NCBI GenBank assembly: GCA_018806915.1
Contig: JAGKQI010000041.1
Span: 62,001 to 126,000 of the forward strand
Origin: Phytophthora colocasiae
Lineage: Eukaryota > Oomycota > Peronosporomycetes > Peronosporales > Peronosporaceae
Length of the DNA stretch: 64,000 bases
Direction of reading: 5' to 3'
Shown here: positions 1-10,994 of the stretch, one piece after another
Numbering within the stretch: the stretch's first letter is position 1
Layout: each line of letters begins with the position of its first letter
Made by a program: the position numbers and the translations under genes
The notes under the pieces: generated by a model
The model's database searches: none
Told to the model about the DNA's origin: nothing
What the model saw: the letters and a program-made list of their open reading frames with translations, nothing else

Positions 1-2440
1 CTATGATCCTCTCTTTCTTGTCCTCAACGTCTTCTCGTTCCAGCAGAAAATTGTCATACCCAGCGGGCTCCACTATTCTTAGCGGCCCCATCCACTGATG
101 AACCAACTTCGTTGCTCTAGCGCCACGCGGTGGCTTGTACATCCATACTCGGTCACCTGCCTCAAAATCTCGGCGCCTTCGCACCTGCCGATTATAATAT
201 CTCGCTTGCCGTTCTTGCTCACGCACTCTCGACAACTCTGCACACTCGTGACTCTCCTTAAGCGTCGCCACCAATTTCTCGTAGTATTCGTTCAGGTCTC
301 CCGCCTCGGCTCGTCTTGTTGCGCGCAGTAACTCGTTAAGACTCCTCAGCCTTCTCCCCATCATTAGTTCGTTCGGCGACAGCGCCACTGTCGAATGTCG
401 GCCTGCATTATAGGAATACACCGCGAAATCCACCCATTGGTCCCAATCGCGCTGATGCTCGTCGTGCATGTACGTGGCCACCATATCTTTCCACGTCCGG
501 TTGAATCTCTCAACTAACCCAATCAATTGTGGTCTGTGCGGTACAGCGGTAGTCTGCCCTGCCTGCAGAAGCACCACCAGCTCCTCAATCGCTCGTCCTG
601 CCATCTCTGGGGCTCCATCCGTTAGCAACTCGCGAAATGCACCAAATCGGAGTACCACACCTTCATCAAAAACCTCGCAACATCTTCTGCGGTGTGCTGC
701 TTCACGGTCGCCGCGACAACATATCTCGTAACGTATTCTACGGCAGCAATCACAAACCGGTTGCCTCCGTCCGTCGCTGGTAATGGGCCAGCCACATCCA
801 ACGCCCATCTGTTGCCGACATCGCCACCTCTTAAGCTTCTCAGTGGTGGAATCACCTCTCTCGGCCTCGCCTTCCTACTGCCGCACTCCTGGCAACCTCG
901 CACCCATCGGTTTACAGTGTCGCTCAGCCCTGGCCACCAATAAATCGCTGCTATTCTTGCGTACGTATGCGGAGCTCGTAAGTGCCCTGCCCACACAGAG
1001 TCATAGTGTTCTTTAAACACTAAAGGCCACAACGCTGGCGGTAATATCACTAGCTGTCCTTCCCCCATCTCGATCACTGCCAGTCCAAACGCCTTGGAAA
1101 TTTTTCGTCCGCGGTGCACACCGGCATCCAGCAACTTCTTCACCATGCGACTCTTGCGCTGCTCCTCGCGTATCTCATCATCCGTAAGTTGGAGTGTCTG
1201 TTCACTTGCTCGTCGCTGCTCAGTTTGCGCAACTCGTCGGCGTACGGCATCGCGTGCTCCTTCGCGTTCTTGACCCGGTCGCTCACGAATTGTGCTGCTC
1301 GCAGTTACTCCTTCCGCGTCGTTCCTTCCGCTCGTGTCCTCTGGTGCAGTGTTGCCTGCGGTGCGTACCGTTTCGCCCAATCTCGCCCGTGGCGCGCTAC
1401 CCGTCTCCACGTCCTCACTGTCGCCCGCTTGCGTGCTGCGGTTCCCGTATTGGTCGGTTCTACTCGTACTGTGTCGCTTGCTATCGCCGTTGTCGCCACT
1501 TCCTCATTATCGTCCGTTTGAGCCGACTGTGTAGCCAGTCTTGCGCCTCCATCCGCACGTTTGTCGCCCATCGTCGACGCTTCATCGCCCATGTTTGCAA
1601 CTCGGTCGTCTTCCTCAGTCGTCGCCAACTCGTTCAACACCCGGATAGCTTCCTCCCGCCATTGCCGTTCCTCCTCCTGTCGTCTAGCAGCTCTCGTACG
1701 AGGCCGTACGGTTTCAGTCGCCACTCTTCCGCTCACACTCGACTTCTTCCCCGTCACTTCGTCCGGCTCTATATCCCTGGTGACTCGTAGGGAACCGCAC
1801 GTAGCGTCTGCTACTGACACGTTGCTGCTCATTTGCATGCCATCGTCGTTTCTTGACGAATGCTCGTTTTCCGCGTCCATCAACCCGTACTCGCCGTGCA
1901 CATTCTCATCCGTTTGCTTATCGTCCACGCCCTGAGGCCCTCTGTCCACGCAACTGTTTGCCGCCGCACCGGTCGTCGCCTCCGTCGTCCTAGCCCGTTG
2001 GCGCGCCCTTCGCCGCCTACCAACTGCCGCTAGCGCAGTAGCTACCGCTGGTACCCTTGACAGCGCGTCTGCCACCACGTTTTAAGTACCCGGCCGGTAC
2101 TCTACTTCGAAATTAAACTCCTGGAGGGTTAAAGCCCAACGATGAAGCTTCCCCGTCAAATTCGAACTGGACATCAGCCACTTTAGCGCTGAGTGATCAG
2201 TGATGATCACGAACTTCCTCCCGTACAGGTAAGGTCGAAACAACTTCACTGCCCATACAACCGCCAAACATTCTAACTCCGTGATTCCGTATTTTCTCTC
2301 CGCCTCATTGTTCACCTTGCTCGCGTAGGCCACTGGTTGCCATCCGCTGCCCTGATCCTGCATCAAACACGCTCCGAGGCCCACTCGACTCGCGTCTGTC
2401 ACCACACGAAAAAGTCGCCGGAAGTCAGGGTAGACAAGGG
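1..2440 (-). mobile_element. Ty3/gypsy retrotransposon pol fragment (RNase H-integrase), decayed
   Basis: On the minus strand the domains run in the normal Ty3/gypsy order. An RNase H domain lies at about 2440-2082, with the motif VVTDASRVGLGACL and the typical ITDHSALKWL. A low-complexity Ala/Arg/Glu-rich linker lies at 2078-1305. An integrase H2C2 zinc-binding module and the start of the DDE core (WALDVAGPLP) lie at about 1110-622. The rest of the integrase core and its tail (SYNAGRHSTVALSPNEL, then VWMYKPP) can be read in another frame down to base 1. A single-base frameshift near 655-660 separates the two integrase pieces. Homology stops near 2440, so protease and reverse transcriptase are missing, and the 3' end runs off the window. 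No LTR is visible here. A dead copy. Confidence 0.85.
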
Positions 2441-2865
2441 CGCAGGCGTTGACACTAACTAAACGTAGTGCCTCTGTACTTCACACTGCCGTATTTACTG
2501 GCATTTGGACAACTCTACGTGACTATTGGAACTTATCGTGTTGCAAGAATGATGAGGCGGTGGGACAGGGGCGCGAAGTACTCTTGCAGGATGTGAACCT
2601 GGGAATTAAACTAAGGCGGGAACAGTGGTCAAGCCGGCAGAAAGGAGTGTTTGAAAGCAGACTCGACAAACGCAAGACCAAGTTGAAAGCAAAAAGTGTC
2701 AAATGGCATTCAAGACGTGAGCGCGAGTTGACCCGACTACACATGCACGAACGGTAGCGGGTGGTTTCTTTATAATTTACATATGTAGGTAGGAGACGTC
2801 ACATTATAGTGACTTGGGCGCCTACCGCGGGTGTGAGTCTCGTGACTCGCTCTCCGTAGGCGAAG
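2441..2865. other. Intergenic, no supported gene
   Basis: Several short open frames cross this stretch, including a 102-codon plus-strand frame at 2449-2757 rich in Lys and Arg. None shows a recognisable domain. It lies between the broken retrotransposon end and the oxidoreductase fragment. Confidence 0.4.
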
Positions 2866-3276
2866 ATGCAGCTGTGCGCGTCTTTGGGTGTAGGTAGCCG
2901 ACTAAACCGCAACAATTTCAATTTCAACGACTACGACCTGGCTTACGTTCACATGGTCGAGCCACGCGGGCAGCAGCCAGCACCTGATGCACCAGAGGGT
3001 GGAGTCACCACGATTTACCGCAAAATGTATGACGGCGTCATGATCAGCGCCTCCGGCTATGACGGTGCTGAAGCTCGTAAGGTGGTCGAGGATGGAACAA
3101 CCGACCTTGTGGCTTTTGCGCGCGACTTCATTTCGAACCCCGACCTTGTGGAGCGCATCCGTTCGAACGCCGAGTTAAATCCGGTCAACTGGCAGACGGT
3201 GTACCTGCCGCTTGATGTGCCGTACGAGACGGGATACACGGACTACCCGTTCCTTGGCGAGAAGACCTCCGCGTAG
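2866..3276 (+). pseudogene. Old Yellow Enzyme / 12-oxophytodienoate reductase-like C-terminal fragment
   Basis: The 136-codon frame matches the C-terminal third of Old Yellow Enzyme family flavin oxidoreductases (NAD(P)H:flavin oxidoreductase, OPR-like). It shows the strand LAYVHMVEPRG, the phosphate-binding loop region around ISASGYD, and the conserved end VAFARDFISNPDLVERI followed by an ETGYTDYPF-type tail. Family members are about 360-400 residues with an N-terminal FMN-binding barrel, which is absent here; the upstream DNA gives no continuing frame. The first few residues (MQLCASLGVGSRL) do not look like family sequence. This is most simply a truncated, non-functional copy. A spliced gene with an unrecognised upstream exon is possible, but I see none. 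Confidence 0.75.
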
Positions 3277-3359
3277 ACAACCTACATAGGATGAAACTAC
3301 CACGAGTATAGCCTTCATCTAATACAGCATCTTATTGCATGCTTATAATCTGAAAAGCT

Positions 3360-4354
3360 CTAGTATACGCCGACGCCGTCGGACTGATCGAGTAGCGAAA
3401 AATTGTATCTCGCTGCGAACTTGCGAACTTTTTCGTGTCTGGCCTGCTGTGGATAGTGTTGAAGAAGCCATTGAACGACCTCCACGTGATCATTCACAGC
3501 AGCATTCACTGCAGCGTCAGAGGTGCATCCGTCGGAGCGATGCGAGTACAAGAACATCATCACCTCTAAGTGTCCTCCAGCTGCTGCTCCATCCATTGCT
3601 CGGTATGTGCCACCTTCACTACGGTTCACATGTAGCCATTTTACTACTTCCAAATGTCCATTCGAGGCTGCGCCGTCCAAAGCTACTGTGGTGCAGTTTC
3701 CAGGCTCAGGGTGACGCTTGTGAAGCCACTTTACAACGTCAAGACGCCCGCTACTGGCAGCACGATCCACTGCCCCAGAGGCGATCCACTCGGTGATACT
3801 GCTTCCATTCTGTTGCTTGTACAACCACTGTAGTGCGTCTAAATGGCCGTTTGCGGCTGCATTCTCCAGAACTGAGTGTGAAAGGCTGCAGTGTTCAGAG
3901 TAATGAGCGGTCAGCCATTGAATCAGTGCCACATTTCCGTTGCTAGCGGCTCCATCTGCTTCTTGTGAACAGCCTTCTGAACGATGATCATGTAGCCACT
4001 GCACCACATCGAGATGATTTCGTCTGGCAGCTTCGTTCATGGCGGCAGTAGTGCAACCTTCAGCCCGGTGTCTGTGTAGCCATTTCACTACATGAAGATG
4101 ACCGCAATGCGCTGCCCATCCATTGCCTTGATGCTACATCCTTCCATGCGGTTGTAGTGTAGCCAACGGACTACCTCCAAATGACCATGCGCTCGTTTTG
4201 TGCAACCGTCTGTGCAATGTCGATGTAGCCATCGCACAACTTGTAGATGCCCACTGCTGGCGGCTGCATCCATCGCTGCGGTTGTACACACCCCACCGTG
4301 TTCAAGCCCCCACTCTAATGCCTCGAGATATCCCTCACTAGCAGCCCCATCCAC
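3360..4354 (-). pseudogene. Ankyrin-repeat protein, frameshifted
   Basis: Two minus-strand frames (4354-4088 and 4088-3360) together encode about 10-11 ankyrin-type units of about 33 residues. The units follow the oomycete pattern GHLEVVKWLHxxRxEGC, then a short turn and MDxAAxxGHL. The frame changes near 4100-4120 within one repeat, and repeat spacing implies a single-base indel. A second anomaly at about 4190 is an in-frame loss of about seven residues (CTKRAHGHLEVV). The first codon of the upstream frame is GTG and no good ATG precedes it, so the 5' end is uncertain. The frame ends after ARYNFSLLDQSDGVGVY. Such proteins form large, fast-changing families in Phytophthora and their roles are mostly unknown. 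It may be a dead copy or a sequencing indel. Confidence 0.75.
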
Positions 4355-5372
4355 GGAAAAAGGTCTCTTGTTCTCGGAAATTTTATTTCCGATAGCTGCT
4401 ATTCCTCTATTTTCTTATCCCTTTGAAATTCGTTTTGGCTTTTTGGTCTGGTGGGCTCTCTGAAATAACTGCTATACGTTATGTTTTATATAATTTTATA
4501 AATTCGGATGAATGTTGCTCCTGTCGTCTACCAGCAACATCAAATGGTAATTTAAAAACAAAATTTATTCGACCAATCATAACACGCTTGTGATGTTGCG
4601 CTAATGTAGCCGTTTAGGATGCAGTTCGCTTTGAAGAAGAACTGTGGATGTCGCCTGGAAGACTAAGGACTTTACCGTCTTGAAGGTCACAATTGCTGGT
4701 GCCGCTGACTACACCAAGTCGCAAGTGGTTCACGCGTCGTCGTCTACGTGCGGAACTCAAGGGCATCACTGTGTCGGTGCTCAGCTACGTGCCTGTGATC
4801 GGCCCCAAGATCGTCGCGTAAGTGGGAGAACCGACTGCAGGTTCGCTTTTGAGAGTTGATTTGAGCTATGAGCAGATAAGAGGATCGACGTGGTATTCGT
4901 GTGTACCAGTCGAGGAATCGTGGAAGTGCAGCAAATTGTTTTCCTTATTCATTTCTTTTCAAGTGGTAGTAGCTCTCTGGGTCAGCAATATTTCGATACG
5001 ACACCACGCAAGTCTGATATTTGCATCATCACCAATGACAAATATTCATTGCTGCGGCGAAACAAATGTGAGGCGATCACAAGTGACTCTGGGAAAGCAA
5101 CGTCGAGTAGCATACATCGCACTCAGGACTTCTTTCGCGATAACATCCATAAAAGTTGCACAACTGCTGCTTGAATTCCTTGTTCCGCTCAGTCAGAGTC
5201 GGTGGTGCATTTGTTATTTGTTAGCATATGGGTCAACATTGCTTCTAGAAGATCCATGGCTGGGGAATGGAGGTTGTCTTGCTCCGGAACCTGAGAATGC
5301 CATGGCCAGGAGGATCACAACCAGGGAAAATGCTAAACAAAGGATCTCTAACAACTTTAGAAGACTTGGCAT
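4355..5372. other. Intergenic, no supported gene
   Basis: About 1 kb without a supported gene. Around 4644-4821 on the plus strand there is a short coding-like fragment in two frames, ending in a hydrophobic run (ITVSVLSYVPVIGPKIV). I could not assign it to a family; it may be a gene relic. Confidence 0.4.
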
Positions 5373-6125
5373 CTAAAATGGCCATGCATCCTCGAGCCTC
5401 TTCTCGAAGACCCCGTCTTTCAAAGGCATATCCCTTTTTGTCTTCGGTAAGAGTGCAGTGTTGAATTCGGCATTGCTCAGAGCCTCGCGAGCTTCAACTG
5501 GAAGTTGCTCCCACGTAATGAGGTCCTGCGTCTCTCCGGTTAGAGATGTGGCCTGGAGCTTCGGTCGGGGTTTCCAAAACCCTTTATACGACTCAAGTTT
5601 TACGCTCGAACCGTCCAGGAACTGAGCATCAACTGGAACCTTCGATTCGAGGAGAAACCCGTAGTTCATGGATACCCCAAGAATCGTCGAGTTAGCGAGT
5701 GAAGGATCGTCAATCCAGACGATTGCCGTCTCCCAATGGTGGCGTCTCTGGTGTTTCCCAGGCTTCCCCTTGGGCAGGTACCAACTGTACATGATCGCCC
5801 ACTTTTCCTTGTACCAGTCCGATCGTGAATATACTTGAGAGCCGAGAGCAGAGCCTCCACATTCCCCGTCAATTGGTCCTCTTCCTGCAAGACCAGCATT
5901 CACGGATCCATCAGCTTGTACAGCAGGATACGGATGGCAGCCATAGGACACGAGAAGCTGGGGTTTGTACTTGACCGCTGCCTTCTCCGAGTCCGTCGTG
6001 GGTTCCAGCTGAGCGAAAGGCTGAACTTTGTCGTGGTCGATGTAAGTCACATCAGCTTGCACACCGAGGGCGGAGACAACTAAACATATCCCGAGGGCGA
6101 AGACAACTAAATCGCGTAGATTCAT
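5373..6125 (-). CDS. NLP 1: necrosis-inducing-like (NPP1 family) secreted protein
   Basis: A 250-residue NPP1-domain protein. I chose the start at 6125 rather than the longer frame because MNLRDLVVFALGICLVV begins a clear signal peptide, aligns with the four NLP starts in the 34.5-38.8 kb cluster, and lies 45 bases below an initiator motif. Conserved NLP features are VQPFAQLEP, two type-1 cysteines at about residues 63 and 89, QVYSRSDWY, and the immunogenic-type AIMYSWYLPKG segment. The family heptapeptide GHRHDWE, whose acidic residues help bind the metal ion needed for membrane damage, is replaced by QRRHHWE at about 126-132. The central Asp is His and the first two residues differ. From family knowledge I infer reduced or lost cytolytic activity. 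It is the most diverged of the five NLPs. Confidence 0.88.
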   Translation of the reverse strand: MNLRDLVVFALGICLVVSALGVQADVTYIDHDKVQPFAQLEPTTDSEKAAVKYKPQLLVSYGCHPYPAVQADGSVNAGLAGRGPIDGECGGSALGSQVYSRSDWYKEKWAIMYSWYLPKGKPGKHQRRHHWETAIVWIDDPSLANSTILGVSMNYGFLLESKVPVDAQFLDGSSVKLESYKGFWKPRPKLQATSLTGETQDLITWEQLPVEAREALSNAEFNTALLPKTKRDMPLKDGVFEKRLEDAWPF

Positions 6126-6169
6126 TCTGACCTGGCGTGCAAATGGCTTGTGTTTGTGTGCTAGGTGGG

Positions 6170-6185
6170 TGATTGAGAAATGAGC
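6170..6185 (-). promoter_or_regulatory. Oomycete initiator (Inr)-like element of NLP 1
   Basis: The minus strand reads GCTCATTTCTCAATCA, matching the oomycete 16-nt core initiator consensus GCTCATTYYNCAWTTT at 14 of 16 positions. It lies 45 bases upstream of the chosen ATG, a usual distance for transcription starts in this group. Confidence 0.7.
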
Positions 6186-7158
6186 TTCTCTTTTAGAATC
6201 GAGGCTGACGAGCAGATCATGAATGTATACGAGCCAGTTGGAAACGAACATGTAGGCTTCATGAACGTGGAATGCATCTGGATTTGACTTTGCACATGAA
6301 AATGTTTGCAAGGATGGCGTGCTGCACGTCATTCTTGCAAACATTTTCAGGATAACTAGATATATTCAGCAGATAAACTGCGATAGGGCTGCGTATTCAG
6401 CTTTCTTGTCGAATTTGACTCCTTGTACTTCTCCATTACCGGTGGGCGTTTGTAGTCGGATCCCTTGGGCGAGTTGAGTTGACTTAGGCTGTTTGAAGAG
6501 TGCTGCTTGCCGGTGAACATTGATTCTTTCGGCGACTTGGCAAAAAAATCCATACCGTATACTTATTAAAAGCTGTCTGATTGCAAGGGCAATGAGCCCA
6601 TCATGGGCTGCCCATACATGTATGTACTTGAAGTAGCCGTACAAGCACTTGTATAAAATCACAATAAAACCTCTAAGAGAGGAAGAGCACGATACTGTTC
6701 GCTGAAAATATACCTGGAGCAGTGCTTCCGAAGGGCTTTCTTGACTAGGCTGAAAGTGAAGATTGGATTTACCAAAGTTGGGGTGATCCAGATAGCTTAA
6801 ACTACAGGGGCATCAATGCCCTGGAGTGCAAAACGTACTTTGTATTCACATGAGTGCGATCTAAACATCCAATAACGATTGGACAGTCGACAGACGTTGT
6901 AGGCACAAGTGTCTTGGAGTTTGACGCTCGTCACTTACTGGGGCTCTCACTTGGTGCTGATATCAGGCCTTGTCCAATTCAGTATTACACGGAATTGGCT
7001 GTAGTTGCTGCAGTAGTAATAATCTCAATACAACACGCTGCAATAATAAAAGCGGCCGCAATAACTGCAATATGAATTAATGCTCCTGCTCGCTACCAAC
7101 TGATGCCAATGTCGTTACATCCCACATATTCCTGTTCGCACGAAGAAACATGACGAGT
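6186..7158. other. Intergenic, no supported gene
   Basis: No frame here has a recognisable domain. Short overlapping minus-strand frames at 6356-6662 look fortuitous. Confidence 0.4.
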
Positions 7159-7686
7159 TCAAAATTCGCTGGGAGCATACAAGTGTGTTGGGGGGTGAGC
7201 ACAAGCTTGCACTGTGAAAAAAAAACGCTCACATGCATTCGAAGTCGGCGGCAGTTCCTTCAACAGCAGACTGTAGTTGGCACGACTGGGACGCTTGTTT
7301 GGCCCAGCAAGAAGAATCCGCGTCGCGTAGTCATCTTGGCGTTTCTTGCGCTTGTCTTCACACTTCGCCACCTCGAATGCCTTCACCGCATCTGCCTCAG
7401 CCTTTGAAAGCGTGCCACCGTTGATCACTTTGACGGCTGCCGCTTCAAATATAGGAGAGTGGACTATACTAGCGTTCGCGTTAAGCTGGGCACGCATCGT
7501 GGGGTACTCGCTAATAACTGAGTCAAAAAGCAGGCGGACATCCGTCAAATCGATATCGTCGCACTGCAGCTTCTTAGTGATGCTCTGGAACTTCTTCATG
7601 TGCTCCAGCAGCTCGAGGAGCTTGCGATGTGCTGCTCCTTCGTCATTGTTTAGACTGAGCGGGAGTTTTTGAGAATGAAAAGGTCA
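7159..7686 (-). pseudogene. hAT-type transposase C-terminal remnant
   Basis: The minus frame, open from about 7686, encodes a charged helical stretch (LDVRLLFDSVISEYP-like) and ends with KELPPTSNACERFFFTVQ. That last motif is the hAT dimerisation-region signature (PPTSxxxERxFS). The rest of the transposase, including the BED finger and RNase H-like catalytic core, is missing. No terminal inverted repeats were found. A host gene domesticated from a hAT transposase is an alternative, but the missing catalytic part and odd tail favour a relic. Confidence 0.6.
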
Positions 7687-8385
7687 CCATGCAAAAGGAT
7701 TCGTACATGTTTGCTGTTGGCCAGTGATTTAAGGTAGTTAGGTGGTCAGTATGGAGTATAATGAACGCAAAAGAGCTGGCTTCTCGGGTTAGGACGTCCA
7801 TCAGTTCAATTGTGTCTTGCCATTGCTATGCAAGCACTTATGTTATATTGTATTGCAATTTTCGAGAAATATCATATTTTATTTTTTGTGAATATCCCAG
7901 TAATCCGTTTTTTTATTTTTAGAAACTGATTTTATCGATACTGAAATTTTTTATTCAGACCCCTGGCTGATATCCCTACTACATTCTAAGTAGATTTAAT
8001 GATCCCGTTCGGTTAACCTTTTCGACACCTTAAAACCAATTCTAGCGGTGTCTGATGCGAACTCGAACTAGAGCAAGATGAAAAAGCACTTGGGCTTGAA
8101 AATCCCAACGCTAATGCCATCGATTTCATTAACCTCTTCGAAATCAATCCTGACAGAAGCACAACGAAGAAATGCAGAACAAGGAGCTTAACAAATGCTG
8201 CTGCTAGGCAACATCGCAGTAGCAATTTTTCGGATCATGAGTTCACCTTCTACACGCAGGACTACAGTCTCGCAAAGCTGACAAAAGTCTAAAATCCTTT
8301 CAGGATAGGGACCAAGTACTGAAGTAACTCTTTTTCCCTCTTTTCACTCATCAACGCAACAACCAACTAATAGGTCGGTATCCAC
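7687..8385. other. AT-rich intergenic region
   Basis: Noncoding and partly AT-rich (about 7840-7990). It contains the 3' flank of the GH10 gene. No gene or repeat was recognised. Confidence 0.4.
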
Positions 8386-9674
8386 CTAGTTTTGACTCAA
8401 CGGCTTCACCGTTCCTGGGTTGCTGTTACCCGTGTTTCCGAAGCTGTAAGTCGAAGGCGTTGTAGAACTGTTCGAGCTAGCACTGGATCCACCCCAACCA
8501 GCCACAATGCCGTCGTACAGAGACTTCTTGACCATTTCGGAATTCGCTCCACCTGGTTGGTACCAAGGCAAAGGCGATTTCGTACTGAGCCACGAGTAAT
8601 TGTCATCATATCCCCAGATCGTGACACCGACGCATTCCTTCACCTCCTTACAAGCAGCCACCGTGTTCTTGTAAACTGTCGACTGTTGTTTCTGCTCTTC
8701 AGCAGACGGAGAGGACGAACTCGCAGTCACATCCACTTCTGTTAGCGCAACTTCCAGTCCAAGTGCTGTAAATCGCTTGAAATTAGCGACCTGATCGGCA
8801 GTCGAAGCCTTGTCGGAGTAGCTGAAGTGAGACTGGAAGCCCACGCCGTCAATAGTGACCCCCTGGTCCATCAGCTTCTTGACCATCGCCAACACAGCCG
8901 TCGACTTAGCGTTGATCGTGTTTGTGTTGTAGTCGTTGTAGTAGAGTTTCGTCTTGAGACCGAGTGACTTCTTGACGGAGTTGGCAGTCTTGAAAGCGGT
9001 CGTTAAGAAATCCATTCCCGTCGTCTTGTACCAGAACGAGTCTCGCATCTGAGCGTTGTCGCCCATGACCTCATTCGCGACGTCCCAGGCGTAACACGAG
9101 TCTCCAAAGTGGGTCATGACCTTGGTGATGTGGTTCTCCAAAGCCTTAAGCATCTCCGCCTTACTGAGACTCTGGACCCATTGAGGAGTTTGAGAGTGCT
9201 GTGGATACAGTTGAGAAAGGGTTAGAGTGTAGATGTATCTGAATTCTAAAGGGATTCACGTACCCAGGTGAGTGTGTGGCAGCGAACTTTAGCTCCCATT
9301 TCCTTAGCGAGCTTCACCACTGCGTCTGCGTTGTCGAACTTGAAGGTGTTCTGCGTGTACTCAGTGGCATCCCACTAGAAACAATAAAACTAAGTATTGA
9401 TACCCCTCCCTGGTCTAGAATTTAGATGCTAGTTATTGCGTACCTTCATAGCGTTCCCAGGGGTGAGCATGCCGAAGTCGTGGATGTTCTTGAGCACTTT
9501 GAGAGCGGCCGAGTCCTTCATGTCCTGGTCCACCGCTGTGCCCATATACTTTCCAGAAGCTTTGGCCATGTCGTGCAAGCCGCTTGAGCCTTTGTACGTC
9601 GACGTGGTGATGGAGTCGCCACTTGCAACAGCAAGAGAGCTGAGACCCAGAGCGAGGACAAGCGAGAGGTTCAT
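8386..9674 (-). CDS. GH10 endo-beta-1,4-xylanase, three exons
   Basis: Exons are 9674-9444, 9374-9264 and 9198-8386. The introns of 69 and 65 bases begin GTACG and end TAG and CAG. Both fall between codons (Lys|Trp and Trp|His), giving 384 residues. The signal peptide is MNLSLVLALGLSSLAVASG. The GH10 core shows the segment HTLTW|HSQTPQWV, the acid/base motif WDVANEV (Glu about 157), GVGFQSHFS, and the nucleophile motif ALTEVDV (Glu about 268). The C-terminus is a Ser/Thr/Asn/Gly-rich tail after AGWGG, with no carbohydrate-binding module. It should be secreted and cleave xylan in plant walls. The paralogue at 28.1-31.0 kb has no introns at the matching positions. An initiator lies 17-32 bases upstream of the ATG. 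Confidence 0.9.
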
Positions 9675-9690
9675 GGTTCAAATTGGAAGC

Positions 9691-9706
9691 AAAATGAAAA
9701 GTGAGA
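9691..9706 (-). promoter_or_regulatory. Oomycete initiator-like element of the GH10 gene
   Basis: The minus strand reads TCTCACTTTTCATTTT, 14 of 16 matches to GCTCATTYYNCAWTTT. It sits 17 bases before the start codon at 9674, implying a very short 5' leader. Confidence 0.65.
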
Positions 9707-10176
9707 CGAAGGACAACTCGACTCCAAGGCAGTGGTGATCTTGGGATTGGGGTCTGGTCCGTGACATTGACACTGACAAGCCTAACTTTTACTGTTCGCT
9801 CCCAAGGTTAGAGCCCCGCCTCAGCATATCCAGCTGATTATGGTATGATGCTTATGGTACATTCACGACTTGGTATGAGAGAAAACAATACAGGTTTCTG
9901 CCTCAATAAAGAAGTTGGAGTCTGCATGCAAATGGCAAGGTTATAAGAAATAGACAAGACAGTTCGATTTAAAAATATTGTCAGTTCATAAAATGGTGAT
10001 ATGCAGCTCGGAAGGTTATCGGTTTTTCAGGCTTCTTTATTGAGGCAGAAGACTGTACTACATAGTACTTTGGGGCAACAATCAAATGCACTAGAAGAAG
10101 AAATTAGTTGATTAACAGATATCGGACTTCTCGTTTTGCTAACTAAGACTTAAGATATCAAAACTGGAAATCACTA
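9707..10176. other. Intergenic region with a short inverted repeat
   Basis: No gene seen. It contains the 19-bp inverted repeat described separately at 9896-10050. Confidence 0.4.
9896..10050. repeat. 19-bp perfect inverted repeat, 155 bp overall
   Basis: TTCTGCCTCAATAAAGAAG at 9896-9914 is repeated as its exact reverse complement at 10032-10050, with 117 bases between. It could be a tiny MITE or a folded transcript. No clear target duplication borders it. Confidence 0.6.
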
Positions 10177-10752
10177 GACACGAGGAATCAAAATTCGATA
10201 TTCAGGAGGAGGTAAAACTTCAGCAGTCACTGGCTCCAAACCAAGTTGTCGAAGGACTTCGACGACTACGGCCTCATCAACACCAATCTTTTCCGCATGA
10301 GAGTAGATGAATTGACAATGTCTGCGGAAGGAACCTAGCACCGCTTGTGTGCTTGGTCTCTCAACTCGCGTTTCACGAAAGTGTATATCATTTCGCTATG
10401 TTGCGTGAAAAACAATTGCAGTATGAACTCGCCAGAGAACGAGGAGAGTCTTGTGTCTCTGTCTCCATTCCAGCTTAAGATCGCTCGGTTTCGTAAATAG
10501 TAGTAGCCGCCAAATTAATGCCACAGAAAAAATTTCACTCCATGGAACCCAAAGAGATCGCCACATCTCTTCTAGAGCTGGACACGATAAAAAGCAGTGT
10601 TCAACTGTTTCTATCGCTGTGCATGATTCTCGAACGCATTGCTGGACAGTAGGGTTAAGCGTTTTCAAGAAATATAGCCGTGAACCAAGTATGAGATCTC
10701 CAAAAAACATTCGGAGCATCACATCATGGACAACCGGGTTAATCAAATGCAC
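10177..10752 (-). pseudogene. Non-LTR (LINE) retrotransposon 3' remnant with RT zinc-binding domain
   Basis: The minus frame 10752-10396 contains HDVMLRMFFGDLILG followed by CTAIETVEHCFLSCPALEEMW. This is the zinc-binding module found C-terminal of LINE reverse transcriptases (zf-RVT, CxxxETxxHxxxxCP). A coherent continuation in another frame runs to a stop near 10177 (about 55 residues, ending PPPEYRILIPRV). Degraded minus-strand coding may extend upstream to about 11.5 kb. The endonuclease and polymerase palm motifs are not visible. Relic. Confidence 0.65.
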
Positions 10753-10994
10753 TAGTGACGTCTACAAGAATCACTCTTCTTGTCTCCAGTCGCTTCGAAG
10801 TCATCCCCGAACTTTTCTTCCAGAAGACCGTTCTGGTACTCTTATGCTGCGTCAGAACTACCCGCGAGTCTTGGCGATCGTAACGACGACTTCCCCATCA
10901 GCTCGTGTCGCTTCCAGCTCGAACGAACAATTCTTTTGCTTCTCACGTGGATATTTCGAGGCGAAGTTCTGTGTTTCCTGGAAATCCTTACAGC

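Noticed and set aside
622..2078. Plus-strand frames of 135 and 198 codons
   Set aside because: They lie antisense to the gypsy integrase and linker, have low-complexity Ser/Arg/Leu composition, and lack domains.
4644..5464. Overlapping plus-strand frames
   Set aside because: Short, without domains, and partly antisense to NLP 1. Only a faint unassigned fragment near 4.7 kb remains.
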